Below, in pieces: positions 1 to 8,034 of a stretch of 64,000 nucleotides of DNA. Where the stretch lies: NCBI RefSeq assembly GCF_003635165.1, contig NZ_ML058619.1, forward strand, positions 1 to 64,000, given 5' to 3'. The notes beneath the pieces were generated by a model. The model was not told the origin of the DNA, did no database searches, and saw nothing but the letters and a program-made list of their open reading frames with translations. Origin of the DNA: Burkholderia sp. Nafp2/4-1b (GTDB lineage: Bacteria > Pseudomonadota > Gammaproteobacteria > Burkholderiales > Burkholderiaceae). How positions within the stretch are numbered: position 1 is the first letter of the stretch; each line of letters opens with the position of its first letter. The translations under genes were made by a program, and so were the position numbers.

Positions 1-118
1 ACGCGTTCATTTCATTCAGCCGGCCGCCCGATTCCGGAGCCAGATAGAGCATGTTCGATTCGGTGCCGATACACACCAGGCGACGACCGCCATAGTCAAT
101 GAGGGGAGGTTGCGTCAT
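1..118 (-). CDS. Unidentified protein, N-terminal fragment cut by the window edge
   Basis: Only the first 39 codons are inside the window. The ATG is at 118-116 on the minus strand and the frame stays open to base 1, beginning MTQPPLIDYGGRRLVCIGTE. I do not recognise the family from so little. It is divergent from the porin operon and shares its control region, including two LacI-type operator candidates. It is therefore probably part of the same sugar-acid regulon. Reality of the gene rests on an open frame, a plausible start and the divergent layout only. Confidence 0.5.
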   Translation of the reverse strand, partial: MTQPPLIDYGGRRLVCIGTESNMLYLAPESGGRLNEMNA

Positions 119-186
119 CGATCGACGTCTCGAGTTGGCTGATAAGGCTGGGTGCAGCGTGCGTGCGCCATGTTCCGCAGGAAAAT

Positions 187-200
187 GGTAATCGATTACT
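187..200. promoter_or_regulatory. LacI-family operator candidate 1
   Basis: GGTAATCGATTACT contains the perfect 12-bp palindrome GTAATCGATTAC centred on CG, the hallmark of LacI/GalR-family operators. It matches two other sites at 341-354 and 1769-1782 (shared form GGTAANCGNTTANY). It sits about 70 bp before the divergent minus-strand gene. Confidence 0.6.
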
Positions 201-285
201 CATACAAAATCGGCAATTTATTGCTTGCATAGGATAGAAAAATTATTCCAATGCATTGTATTTAAAGGATGTTTGTGTGTCGACA

Positions 286-304
286 GGTTTCCTTAAGGGA
301 AACC
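286..304. promoter_or_regulatory. Perfect dyad GGTTTCC-N5-GGAAACC upstream of the porin
   Basis: Seven-base arms (286-292 and 298-304) flank TTAAG. The dyad differs from the LacI-type sites and lies between two of them, so it may bind a second regulator. It could also be a leader hairpin if transcription starts upstream. No T-run follows it. Confidence 0.35.
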
Positions 305-340
305 ACCACCTTCTCCAGGAACATGTCCGGCGCTAAAGTT

Positions 341-354
341 GGTAAACGCTTACC
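341..354. promoter_or_regulatory. LacI-family operator candidate 2
   Basis: GGTAAACGCTTACC lies within a longer dyad with 7-base arms TTGGTAA/TTACCAA (339-356) and a central CG. It is 82 bp before the porin start. Its reverse complement, GGTAAGCGTTTACC, differs at one base from the site at 1769-1782 before the binding-protein gene. Confidence 0.65.
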
Positions 355-435
355 AAGAATGGCCATCGGAGCGACCGTCGTCGTCGGGTGTCCGTACCTG
401 GCGAGCGTCGACAAAGGTTCCAGGAGATCATTGCA

Positions 436-1560
436 ATGAAAAGTAAATGTTTGACCGCGTTGATTGCGGGCACGATGGCGTTGGGCGCGCATGCGCAGTC
501 CAGTGTGCAACTCTGGGGGCGTGTTGGTGGTGGCGTCGAGTATCTGGGCAACATCAAGACGGGCGCCAACACGACCGGCTCGCGGTTCGCGGAAGGCAGC
601 CAGTGGGGCACGAGTATTTGGGGGATCCGGGGCACGGAGGATCTCGGCGCAGGCAACAAGGCGCTGTTCTCTCTCGAAGGCGCTTTCTCGTCTGCTAACG
701 GCAACCAGGGCGGCGGCAAGCTTTTCCAGCGCGCCGCTTGGGTGGCATTGCAGAACAATCAGTACGGCTTGCTGCGCCTCGGTCAAGGCAACTTCATCAA
801 CAACTACATCTGGCGTTTCGATCCGTTCCTCCTTGAGGACTACTCAGCGTCAACGTTCACGAACTATCGCAACGGCTCGAAACTCGCCAATGGCATCCGC
901 TATGAGTCGCCGTCGTTCGGCGGGTTCGAATTCGCCGCGCAGGTCAACCTCGGGAACAGCGCCAACGGTTTCCGGCTCGGACCGGCGGACACGGTCGTGC
1001 AAAACGGGCTGGCGTGGGGTTTGAGCGCTGCCTACGTTGCACCGACGTGGGAAGTCCGTGCCATTTACGACCAGGTCAACAACCAGAATGGCAAGATGGA
1101 CAACCTGTTCGTCGCGTCGGAAGAACTGTTCGTCGGCGGCAAGGCGGTATTTGGCCCGGCAACGGTGCAAGCCGGTTGGTCGCATTACTCGGCACCCAAC
1201 ACGGGTCCGGGTCTGTCCAGCAAAGCCAACCATTTCTGGACCGGCTTGACCTACGACGTAACGCCCCGCTTCCACGCAATGGGGGCCGCGTACCTGATGA
1301 AGGTCGGCAGCGGTACCTGGACGAAGGATCACGATGGCGAAGGCACCGGGCTGATGTTCAACCTCGGCGCGATGTACGACCTGTCGAAATCGACGTTCCT
1401 CTACGCGACGGTCGCACACGTCACCAACAGCGCCAACGCTAACTTCTCGATCAGGCCGGTTGCGCCTGGCTACGGCGATCCGGTGACGGGCAACGGCGTA
1501 TCTCCCGCGGCCGGCCATTCGCAGACCGGTGCGTTCGTCGGCGTGATGCACAACTTCTAA
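436..1560 (+). CDS. Outer-membrane porin (Burkholderiales general porin family)
   Basis: A 374-aa trimeric beta-barrel porin, likely the outer-membrane entry for the substrate of the downstream operon. The start at 436 is chosen because AGGAG lies at 422-426 and the protein then opens with a clean signal peptide (MKSKCLTALIAGTMALGAHA, cleaved before QSS). An in-frame ATG at 388 would add 16 charged residues in front of it. The mature N terminus (SVQLWGRVGGGVEY) is the usual first strand. The last residue is Phe (VMHNF), as needed for outer-membrane insertion. Repeated aromatic/Gly strand motifs continue throughout, and the length is normal. Operator candidates lie just upstream, so expression is probably tied to the sugar-acid regulon. 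The permeant cannot be read from sequence. Confidence 0.9.
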   Translation: MKSKCLTALIAGTMALGAHAQSSVQLWGRVGGGVEYLGNIKTGANTTGSRFAEGSQWGTSIWGIRGTEDLGAGNKALFSLEGAFSSANGNQGGGKLFQRAAWVALQNNQYGLLRLGQGNFINNYIWRFDPFLLEDYSASTFTNYRNGSKLANGIRYESPSFGGFEFAAQVNLGNSANGFRLGPADTVVQNGLAWGLSAAYVAPTWEVRAIYDQVNNQNGKMDNLFVASEELFVGGKAVFGPATVQAGWSHYSAPNTGPGLSSKANHFWTGLTYDVTPRFHAMGAAYLMKVGSGTWTKDHDGEGTGLMFNLGAMYDLSKSTFLYATVAHVTNSANANFSIRPVAPGYGDPVTGNGVSPAAGHSQTGAFVGVMHNF

Positions 1561-1768
1561 GCTCATTGTCCGTTCGAAGCGCGCGAGTGTTGTCGGTGCG
1601 CGAGAGCGTCTAGAGTAGGTGTCCGGGAAGTATTGATCCCGCTACCCAATCAGGTCGTATCGTGTCCGCCCGCTCGAAATGGCACCGCGGCGCGCAGTGT
1701 TGATTGGGGTAAATCCGGAGTATGTCGACGTTGCCGGAAGACCGGACGGGTGCGATACTTCTCGGGAA

Positions 1769-1782
1769 GGTAAGCGTTTAAC
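1769..1782. promoter_or_regulatory. LacI-family operator candidate 3
   Basis: GGTAAGCGTTTAAC is the same motif as the sites at 187-200 and 341-354. It lies 70 bp before the binding-protein start, where a repressor would block the main operon promoter. The 291-bp gap between porin and binding protein suggests a separate promoter here. Confidence 0.6.
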
Positions 1783-1851
1783 TTGACTGGCGCCCGGGTT
1801 GCCGCGACCAGTCGTAAATCACGATCTATCCTCGGGATAGTGGAGAGAGAC

Positions 1852-3093
1852 ATGAAGCGTCGTCTGACACATTTTCTCGCCGGCGGTTTGCTGACCGCCT
1901 TTGCGGCGGCCGCCCAGTCGGCGCCAGTGGTACTGAACGTCAGTGCATGGAAAGGCGGTGCGGCGGAACCTGCCGCCATGCCGGAACTGATCGCGAAGTT
2001 CGAGAAGGAAAACCCGGACATCAAGATCAAGTTTGATTTCGTCGCACGGAACGATACGACGACGATCATGTCGTCCCGGTTGCAGGGCGGGGCCGCCCCG
2101 GACGTCATGATGGTCGATCGTCCGCTGATCCGGCAATGGGCGCCCGCTGGGCAGCTCATGGACCTGAGCAACGATCCGGCCGTTGTCCAGCTGTCGCCGG
2201 ACGTCAAGCCGCTCGCACAAATCAACGGCAAGTACTACATGATGCCGATGGAAGTCGTCGGTATCGGCATGTTCGCCAACCAGGACCTGCTGAAGAAGGC
2301 CGGCGTTGACCGCGTGCCCACTACGGTAAGCGAGCTGAAGGCCAGTTGCGGGAAGCTGCGTGCCGCGGGCATTACGCCGCTGCTCCTGCCCGCAAAGGAT
2401 GGCTGGGCGCCGGCCATGTTCGCGCTGTCGATGGGCCTGGCGCCCAGCGTGAAAGCGGATGCGGGCTTCGTCGGCGAACTCGCTTCGGGCAAGAGGAAGT
2501 TCGAAAACAATCCGAATTTCAAGCGGGCAATCGGAGCCCTTAAGGAACTCGCCGACGCGAAGTGCTACGACCCGAAGCTGAGCGTGGGCATTGATCCGTG
2601 GGGCCTTGGCCTGACCGAATTCCAGGCTGGCCGGGTCGCGATGATGCCGCAGGGTGCCTGGAGCATCCAGAAGATCACGGCCAATGCCCCTGGGCTGAAT
2701 TTCGCTTTTGCACCGTTCCCCGGCCTGGATGGCGGTAAGGCGGCCGGTATCGACCTGCTTGGCACGGCATGGGCGATCAACGCTGCAACCAAGCAGCCGG
2801 CGGCCGCCAAGCGCTGGCTGCAGTTCTGGACCAAGCAGGAAAACCTCGGGCAATTCCTCAAGGCGGATGCTGCGTTCAGCCCGTTTGTGAACGACGTTTC
2901 GCAGACACCGAAATCCGAGCAGCTCTACGCAGACGCTCGCAAGGCGGGCAACACGGTGGCGCATCCGAAGGGCGATCTCTCCGCGGCGTTCATTCTTGAA
3001 ATGCAGAAGAGCATGGCCGCGTACATGCTGAACATCAACCAGGACGAGGATGCGGTACTGGCGCGTTGGGATGGCGCGCTGCAGAAGCAGTGA
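1852..3093 (+). CDS. Sugar ABC transporter, periplasmic substrate-binding protein (family 1)
   Basis: A 413-aa extracytoplasmic solute-binding protein of the MalE/UgpB type that captures a sugar or sugar acid for the two permeases that follow. The start is at 1852 (GAGAGAGA just upstream, then MKRRLTHFLAGGLLTAFAAA, a typical signal peptide cleaved near AQSA). The mature part has the family pattern: VLNVSAWKGG at the N terminus, FEKENPDIKIKF, and the GAWSIQKI and LLGTAWAIN segments of the hinge and C-lobe. An in-frame ATG 23 codons upstream gives a charged leader and is unlikely. Position suggests a galactose, galactonate or uronate ligand, but ligand specificity is inference from the catabolic genes. 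Confidence 0.88.
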   Translation: MKRRLTHFLAGGLLTAFAAAAQSAPVVLNVSAWKGGAAEPAAMPELIAKFEKENPDIKIKFDFVARNDTTTIMSSRLQGGAAPDVMMVDRPLIRQWAPAGQLMDLSNDPAVVQLSPDVKPLAQINGKYYMMPMEVVGIGMFANQDLLKKAGVDRVPTTVSELKASCGKLRAAGITPLLLPAKDGWAPAMFALSMGLAPSVKADAGFVGELASGKRKFENNPNFKRAIGALKELADAKCYDPKLSVGIDPWGLGLTEFQAGRVAMMPQGAWSIQKITANAPGLNFAFAPFPGLDGGKAAGIDLLGTAWAINAATKQPAAAKRWLQFWTKQENLGQFLKADAAFSPFVNDVSQTPKSEQLYADARKAGNTVAHPKGDLSAAFILEMQKSMAAYMLNINQDEDAVLARWDGALQKQ

Positions 3094-3120
3094 AGTCGGT
3101 GACCACTTTGGTATAGGGCA

Positions 3121-3141
3121 GGCGCCGCCAATGGCGGCGCC
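3121..3141 (+). other. Intercistronic hairpin between binding protein and permease
   Basis: GGCGCCGCC-AAT-GGCGGCGCC is a perfect 9-bp GC stem with a 3-base loop, 27 bases after the binding-protein stop and 15 before the permease start. There is no T-run, so it is unlikely to be a full terminator. Such hairpins commonly protect the upstream message or attenuate read-through, giving more binding protein than permease. Confidence 0.65.
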
Positions 3142-3156
3142 CACCGGAAGAGTGAA

Positions 3157-4026
3157 ATGAACAGACGAAATCAATTATTGTGGTTCGCGGTGCCGGCGCT
3201 GGCGTTGTACGCAGTGTTCGGGATCTACCCCCTGATCAGTGCGGTGAGGCTCAGTCTTACGAGTTTTACCGGAGTCGGCGACCAGACCTGGGTCGGGCTG
3301 CGAAACTACATCGAAATTATGAGGAATCCAGAATACTTTGGCGTTCTGAAGGTTACGCTGATGTATTCGGCCGTCGTGGTCATTGTGCAAAATGCGCTCG
3401 GCCTGGTAATCGCGGCACTTCTTTTTTCGCTACCCAAGATCCGCAATGCGTCGCGAGTCGCATTGCTTGTGCCGAGCATGTATTCGGCCGTGGTAGCCGC
3501 CTACGTCTGGCAGTTCATCTATTCGCCGCTCGGCGGTGGCTTGAACGAATTGCTGAAGGCGTTGAGCCTCGGTGATTTCCAAAAAGTGTGGCTCGGCGAT
3601 CCGGGGGTCGCATTGCTGTCCGTGGCAGCGGTACAGATCTGGATGTACGTTGGCTATTCGACGGCGATCTTCCTGGCCGGTTACATGAGCATTCCGGCAG
3701 AACTTCATGATGCTGCACGCATCGATGGTGCGAACGCGTGGCAGCGATTCCTGAAGATCGACGTTCCGCTGCTTGCACCGTCTTTTACGGTCAATATCAC
3801 GTTGAGCACGATCGGTACGTTGAAGAGCTTCGAATTGCCGCTCGTGTTGACGCAGGGTGGGCCTGATGGCGCGACGACGACGCTGGGCCTGCAAATCTTC
3901 AACAGCCTTTTCAGCGAATATCGTTTCGGTTTCTCCAGCGCACTGTCGATCGTGATGCTGTTGATGATCGCGGTAATTGCCTGCCTGCAAAATTGGTTTC
4001 TGAGGAGACGGGAGCAGTCCGTATGA
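3157..4026 (+). CDS. Sugar ABC transporter permease (MalF/UgpA type)
   Basis: A 289-aa inner-membrane permease with about six hydrophobic segments. The first is LLWFAVPALALYAVFGIYPL. The EAA loop that docks with the ATPase reads LHDAARIDGANAWQRFLKIDVPL, which is close to the family consensus. The last TM segment runs SIVMLLMIAVIACLQNW. Its stop codon overlaps the next permease start (ATGA), so the two are translationally coupled. The pair with the following gene is the standard heterodimer of CUT1-type importers. Confidence 0.88.
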   Translation: MNRRNQLLWFAVPALALYAVFGIYPLISAVRLSLTSFTGVGDQTWVGLRNYIEIMRNPEYFGVLKVTLMYSAVVVIVQNALGLVIAALLFSLPKIRNASRVALLVPSMYSAVVAAYVWQFIYSPLGGGLNELLKALSLGDFQKVWLGDPGVALLSVAAVQIWMYVGYSTAIFLAGYMSIPAELHDAARIDGANAWQRFLKIDVPLLAPSFTVNITLSTIGTLKSFELPLVLTQGGPDGATTTLGLQIFNSLFSEYRFGFSSALSIVMLLMIAVIACLQNWFLRRREQSV

Positions 4027-4904
4027 ATATCGCAACCATGCCTGGCGTAACAGGATATTCCGTGAGGCGCACGGTGTCGTTCCTTCGCAATGCCCCGGTG
4101 TTTCTGCGCTCCATTCTGGCAGTCGCGATAACGGGAGTTGTCCTGCTACCGATCCTCTACATGCTGGCCATGTCGGTGCGATCGGGGTCCGAGATCGCGT
4201 TGAATCCGCTCGGATTGCCGTCGACGATTCATTGGAGCAACTACACGCGTACGTTCGCGGAAATGAACTACTGGCGAAGCGTCGCCAACACGATCGGCAT
4301 CACCGTCGTGGTGACGCTGCTCGTGTCGGTCATCGGGTCCATGGCCGCGTATCCGCTGGCCCGCTTGCGTACCCGGATGTCGAGTGCACTGTACATTTTG
4401 CTGACGCTCGGTTTGACGATTCCGATGTTTGTCAGCCTTACGCCGATCTATCTGCTGCTTCGCGATTTTGGGCTGTTGAACACCTACGCCGGCATCATCC
4501 TTGCCTATACGGTACTGAACCTGCCGCTGGGGGTCTTCTTCTACTGCAGTTTCCTGAAATCGATTCCGCCTGAACTTGAAGAAGCGGCGGTCCTCGATGG
4601 TTGCTCCGCGTGGCAGGTTTACTGGTATGTGATCCTGCCGCTGTTGAGGCCGATCACCGGCACGCTCGCGATGTTCGTGACGCTGCACGTGTGGAACGAT
4701 CTGGTGTATCCGTTGCTGTTTTTGTCCGACGAGAGCAAGTTCCCGATCACCGTTTCCGTGTTCCGCTTCATCGGCACGCAGGACGTCGATCCGACGAAGC
4801 TGTTTCCGGCCGCGGTGCTCGGCACGCTGCCGCTACTGGTGATGTTTCTGGTGCTGCAACGTCAGATCGTTGCCGGTATTTCTGCCGGCGCGGTGAAGGG
4901 GTGA
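4023..4904 (+). CDS. Sugar ABC transporter permease (MalG/UgpE type)
   Basis: A 293-aa inner-membrane partner of the preceding permease. The start is at 4023 because the ATG overlaps the upstream stop as ATGA; an earlier in-frame start would lie inside the previous gene. Family features: a first TM near FLRSILAVAITGVVLLPILY, the periplasmic stretch typical of MalG, and an EAA loop PPELEEAAVLDGCSAWQVYW. The C terminus (QRQIVAGISAGAVKG) is the near-invariant end of MalG-type proteins (GLTAGAVKG). The next gene starts two bases after its stop. Confidence 0.88.
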   Translation: MNIATMPGVTGYSVRRTVSFLRNAPVFLRSILAVAITGVVLLPILYMLAMSVRSGSEIALNPLGLPSTIHWSNYTRTFAEMNYWRSVANTIGITVVVTLLVSVIGSMAAYPLARLRTRMSSALYILLTLGLTIPMFVSLTPIYLLLRDFGLLNTYAGIILAYTVLNLPLGVFFYCSFLKSIPPELEEAAVLDGCSAWQVYWYVILPLLRPITGTLAMFVTLHVWNDLVYPLLFLSDESKFPITVSVFRFIGTQDVDPTKLFPAAVLGTLPLLVMFLVLQRQIVAGISAGAVKG

Positions 4905-4906
4905 AC

Positions 4907-5695
4907 ATGAGGAGCCAAAATCAACACGACATTGGCGGACGTATCGCGGTCGTGACGGGCGGTGGCGCGGGCATCGGTCTCGGCATCGTCAGGGTGCTGG
5001 CGGAGCGTGGTGCGCGTGTCGTAATGGCAGAGCGCAATGCGAGCGGAGAGGGTGTAGCAGAGACGTTGCGTGCGGATCGCCTCGACGTCCGGTTCGTGCC
5101 GTGCGACGTCAGCGATGTGCAGAGCATCGAGAAACTGTTCGCGTACGTCGAGCAGCAGTACGGTGCAATCGATGGGCTCGTGAACAACGCGGGCATCACG
5201 ATACATGAAGACTTTCTCGAGGTGCCGCTCGAGCACTGGCAACGGCAGATCGATACGAACCTCAGGTCGACGTTCCTGTGCTCGCAACACGCGGCACGGA
5301 TGATGCGTCCGGTGCAGCGTGGCTCGATTATCAACATCTCGTCGAATCACGCGGGCGCCAGCATGGAGGGGTTCGAGTGCTATGCGGCGACGAAGGGCGG
5401 TATTACGTCGATGACCCGTGCAATGGCCTGGAGCCTTGGCCGTTACAACATTCGGGTGAACTCGATCAGCCCCGGTTTGACGTCTACGGACCATATCCGG
5501 CAACTGATTCGGGAGAACGCGGAACTCGGGCGTCTCTATCACTCGTTGCATGCCACACACCGTATCAACGCGTCAGAGGACATCGGAGAACTCGTGGCAT
5601 TTCTGATGTCGGATGCGTCGATCGCAATGACCGGTGCGGATTTGCTGGCAGACAACGGTTTGTCCGCACACCTGTTCAATCGCCACGGAAACTGA
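4907..5695 (+). CDS. SDR-family NAD(P)-dependent sugar dehydrogenase
   Basis: A 262-aa classical short-chain dehydrogenase. Motifs: cofactor loop TGGGAGIGLGI near residues 14-24, NNAGI, catalytic Ser in INISSNHAG, and catalytic YAATK (Tyr-xxx-Lys). The ATG at 4907 follows the permease stop by two bases, so translation is coupled. In this operon the likely role is oxidation of an aldose or sugar acid at C1, or of a polyol, supplying the lactone or acid used by the galactonate enzymes. The family is too broad to fix the substrate. A 2-keto-sugar-acid reductase role is also possible. Confidence 0.8.
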   Translation: MRSQNQHDIGGRIAVVTGGGAGIGLGIVRVLAERGARVVMAERNASGEGVAETLRADRLDVRFVPCDVSDVQSIEKLFAYVEQQYGAIDGLVNNAGITIHEDFLEVPLEHWQRQIDTNLRSTFLCSQHAARMMRPVQRGSIINISSNHAGASMEGFECYAATKGGITSMTRAMAWSLGRYNIRVNSISPGLTSTDHIRQLIRENAELGRLYHSLHATHRINASEDIGELVAFLMSDASIAMTGADLLADNGLSAHLFNRHGN

Positions 5696-5697
5696 AG

Positions 5698-6846
5698 ATG
5701 AAGATTACGAAACTCGAGCTGTTCCGCGTCGCGCCGCGATGGCAATTTCTGAAGATTGAGACGGACGCTGGCCTAGCTGGATGGGGCGAGCCCATCGTCG
5801 AAGGTCGGGCGGAGACGACCGCGACTGCCGTACGGGAACTTTCCGACTACCTGATTGGGCGTGATCCTCGACAGATCGAGGATCTGTTTCAGGTGATGTA
5901 TCGAGGCGGTTTCTATCGCGGTGGCCCCGTACTTTCGAGCGCAATCTCGGGCATCGAACAGGCGCTTTGGGATATCAAGGGCAAGGCATTGGGCGTGTCG
6001 GTGCACGAACTCATGGGTGGCTCCGTTCGCGACAAGGTTCGGCTTTACGCACATGTACGCGGCGATACGCCCGAAGCATGTGCAGCCGATGCACGTAAGG
6101 CGGTCGCCTCTGGCTACACGGTCCTGAAGATGAGCGTGACGACTGAGGCGGATTGGGTCGAACGGCCGTCATCGATCGACGCGGCAGTCGGCAAGTTCGC
6201 TGCTGTTCGTGAAGCGGTCGGCAGGGATGTCGGCGTCGGCATCGATTTTCACGGTCGCGTGCGCCGTCCGGTGGCGAAGGTTCTGGCGAAGGCGATCGAG
6301 CCTCTCGATCCGATGTTCTACGAAGAACTGTTGTTGCCGGGGAATACCGACGCGCTCAAGGAGGTCGCGAACAGTTGCGCCGTGCCGCTCGCGACCGGCG
6401 AACGCATGTTCACGCGCTGGGACTTCAAGGCGGTGCTGGAAGCCGGTGTTGTCGACATCATCCAGCCGGATGTCAGCCATGCCGGGGGGATCTGGGAACT
6501 GCGGAAGATAGCGGCAATGGCAGAAGCATACGATGTGGCGGTCGCGCCGCATTGCCCGCTTGGACCGATTACGCTCGCGGCGTCGCTGCAGATTGATTTC
6601 TGCACGCCGAATGCGTTCATTCAGGAGCAGTCGACCAACGTGGCCTATCACGGCGACGACAACGCGATGTTCCGGTATCTGAAGGGGAATCCTTTCGCAT
6701 TCGAGGCGGGCTTCGTCGCTCGCTCCGACGCCCCTGGCCTGGGCATCGAAATCGACGAGGAAGCGGTGCGTGAAGCTGCCGTGACCGGACATCGCTGGCG
6801 CAATCCAATCTTCCGGCTCGAGGATGGCTCGTTGGCCGAATGGTAA
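5698..6846 (+). CDS. dgoD: D-galactonate dehydratase (enolase superfamily)
   Basis: Converts D-galactonate to 2-dehydro-3-deoxy-D-galactonate. At 382 aa it is the same length as E. coli DgoD as I recall it, and begins MKITKLELFRVAPRWQFLKI. Characteristic motifs are the FYRGGPVLSSAISGIEQALWDIKGK block of the capping region, DFHGRV (metal Asp plus active-site His), GERMFTRWDFK (metal Glu), DVSHAGGI, and APHCPLGPI (catalytic His). The middle metal-ligand segment reads FYEELLLPG where DgoD usually has EEP, a mild deviation. The end DGSLAEW also matches the family. The start follows the SDR stop by two bases. Kinase and aldolase of the same pathway lie downstream, which supports the call. Confidence 0.85.
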   Translation: MKITKLELFRVAPRWQFLKIETDAGLAGWGEPIVEGRAETTATAVRELSDYLIGRDPRQIEDLFQVMYRGGFYRGGPVLSSAISGIEQALWDIKGKALGVSVHELMGGSVRDKVRLYAHVRGDTPEACAADARKAVASGYTVLKMSVTTEADWVERPSSIDAAVGKFAAVREAVGRDVGVGIDFHGRVRRPVAKVLAKAIEPLDPMFYEELLLPGNTDALKEVANSCAVPLATGERMFTRWDFKAVLEAGVVDIIQPDVSHAGGIWELRKIAAMAEAYDVAVAPHCPLGPITLAASLQIDFCTPNAFIQEQSTNVAYHGDDNAMFRYLKGNPFAFEAGFVARSDAPGLGIEIDEEAVREAAVTGHRWRNPIFRLEDGSLAEW

Positions 6847-6876
6847 GCACGGGCAAGAAACTCGCAGGGACTCAAA

Positions 6877-7977
6877 ATGGCAAACGTAAGACTGCAAGAA
6901 ATCGGCAAGCGCTATGACGACGGTACGGAAGTCATTCGCAATGTCAGCCTCGACATCGAAGACGGGGAATTCATGGTGTTCGTCGGACCGTCCGGATGCG
7001 GCAAGTCGACGATGCTTCGAATGCTGGCGGGACTCGAAGATATTTCGCGTGGCGATCTCGTGATCGGAGACCGGCGCGTCAACGATGTTTCGCCATCGAA
7101 GCGGGGCGTTTCGATGGTGTTCCAGAGTTACGCGCTCTATCCGCACATGTCCGTCTACGAGAACATGGCTTTCGGTCTCAAGCTGGCCGGCACGAGTCGG
7201 CAGGAGGCCGACAAGGCTGTTCGGCAGGCTGCCGACATCCTGAAGCTGACCCCGTTGCTCGACCGCCGACCGAAAGCACTGTCTGGCGGTCAGCGCCAGC
7301 GTGTTGCGATCGGACGTGCGATCGTACGCAAGCCGGGCGTGTTTCTTTTCGACGAACCGCTATCGAATCTCGATGCTGCGCTGCGGGTGCAGATGCGTAT
7401 CGAGCTTGCGCGCCTGCACAGTCAACTGAAGGCGACGATGGTCTATGTGACCCACGATCAGGTCGAAGCGATGACACTCGGGGACCGGATCGCGGTGTTC
7501 AACGGAGGGGTAATCGAGCAGGTAGGTGCGCCGCTCGAGTTGTACAACCGCCCTGCGAACAAGTTCGTCGCGACCTTCCTTGGCTCGCCGAGCATGAATA
7601 TCCTTCCTTGCGATTTCGTGTCGGACGCAGGCCGGCGATACAAGGCCGTTATCGGCGGCAAGACGTCGGTAGCAATTGCCGAAAATAGCCACGGCCTGCC
7701 GACGTCAGGCGGCGCTATCGGCATTCGACCCGAGCACGTAGTGGTCGATGGCAGTGCAAGCGAAGGCGCAGGCGGCGGCGTGTCGGCACGTATCAGATTG
7801 ATCGAACATCTCGGCGAAGTCGCTATTGCCTACGTCGAAATCTCCGGTCACGCCGATCCGATAGCCGTCAAGCTCAGCGCGGATTCGACGGCTTTTCAGA
7901 TCGGTCAGACTGTCAACCTTCGCTTTCCGGAGCAGCATGTGTTCGTGTTCGATGCGGGCGGAAAGGCGCTCTACTGA
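6877..7977 (+). CDS. Sugar ABC transporter ATP-binding protein (MalK/UgpC type)
   Basis: A 366-aa cytoplasmic ATPase that powers the two permeases. Walker A is GPSGCGKST (about residues 38-46), the Q-loop VFQSYALYPHM, the signature LSGGQRQR, Walker B VFLFDEPLSNLD, and the switch His is in YVTHDQ. The C-terminal third is the MalK-type TOBE regulatory domain (IGIRPEHV). It is separated from its permeases by the SDR and dehydratase genes, which is a common layout in Burkholderia sugar operons. Confidence 0.88.
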   Translation: MANVRLQEIGKRYDDGTEVIRNVSLDIEDGEFMVFVGPSGCGKSTMLRMLAGLEDISRGDLVIGDRRVNDVSPSKRGVSMVFQSYALYPHMSVYENMAFGLKLAGTSRQEADKAVRQAADILKLTPLLDRRPKALSGGQRQRVAIGRAIVRKPGVFLFDEPLSNLDAALRVQMRIELARLHSQLKATMVYVTHDQVEAMTLGDRIAVFNGGVIEQVGAPLELYNRPANKFVATFLGSPSMNILPCDFVSDAGRRYKAVIGGKTSVAIAENSHGLPTSGGAIGIRPEHVVVDGSASEGAGGGVSARIRLIEHLGEVAIAYVEISGHADPIAVKLSADSTAFQIGQTVNLRFPEQHVFVFDAGGKALY

Positions 7978-8034
7978 CGCAGCACAAAACACGTTAGTTG
8001 TTCTACGAGTTGTTCAAATTTTTTGGATTGAAGC

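Larger units (their letters stand above)
119..435. promoter_or_regulatory. Divergent control region between the edge gene and the porin
   Basis: This gene-free stretch holds two LacI-type dyads (187-200 and 341-354) and a separate perfect dyad (286-304). The part around 200-270 is clearly AT-rich and is the likely promoter zone, but I see no -35/-10 pair good enough to call. The two LacI-type sites are 154 bp apart centre to centre, a distance compatible with looping. Confidence 0.55.

Noticed and set aside
1819-3174. Long minus-strand open frame opposite the sugar-binding protein
   Set aside because: It mirrors a clear plus-strand gene and is Arg/His-rich without family motifs, a normal artefact of GC-rich coding DNA.
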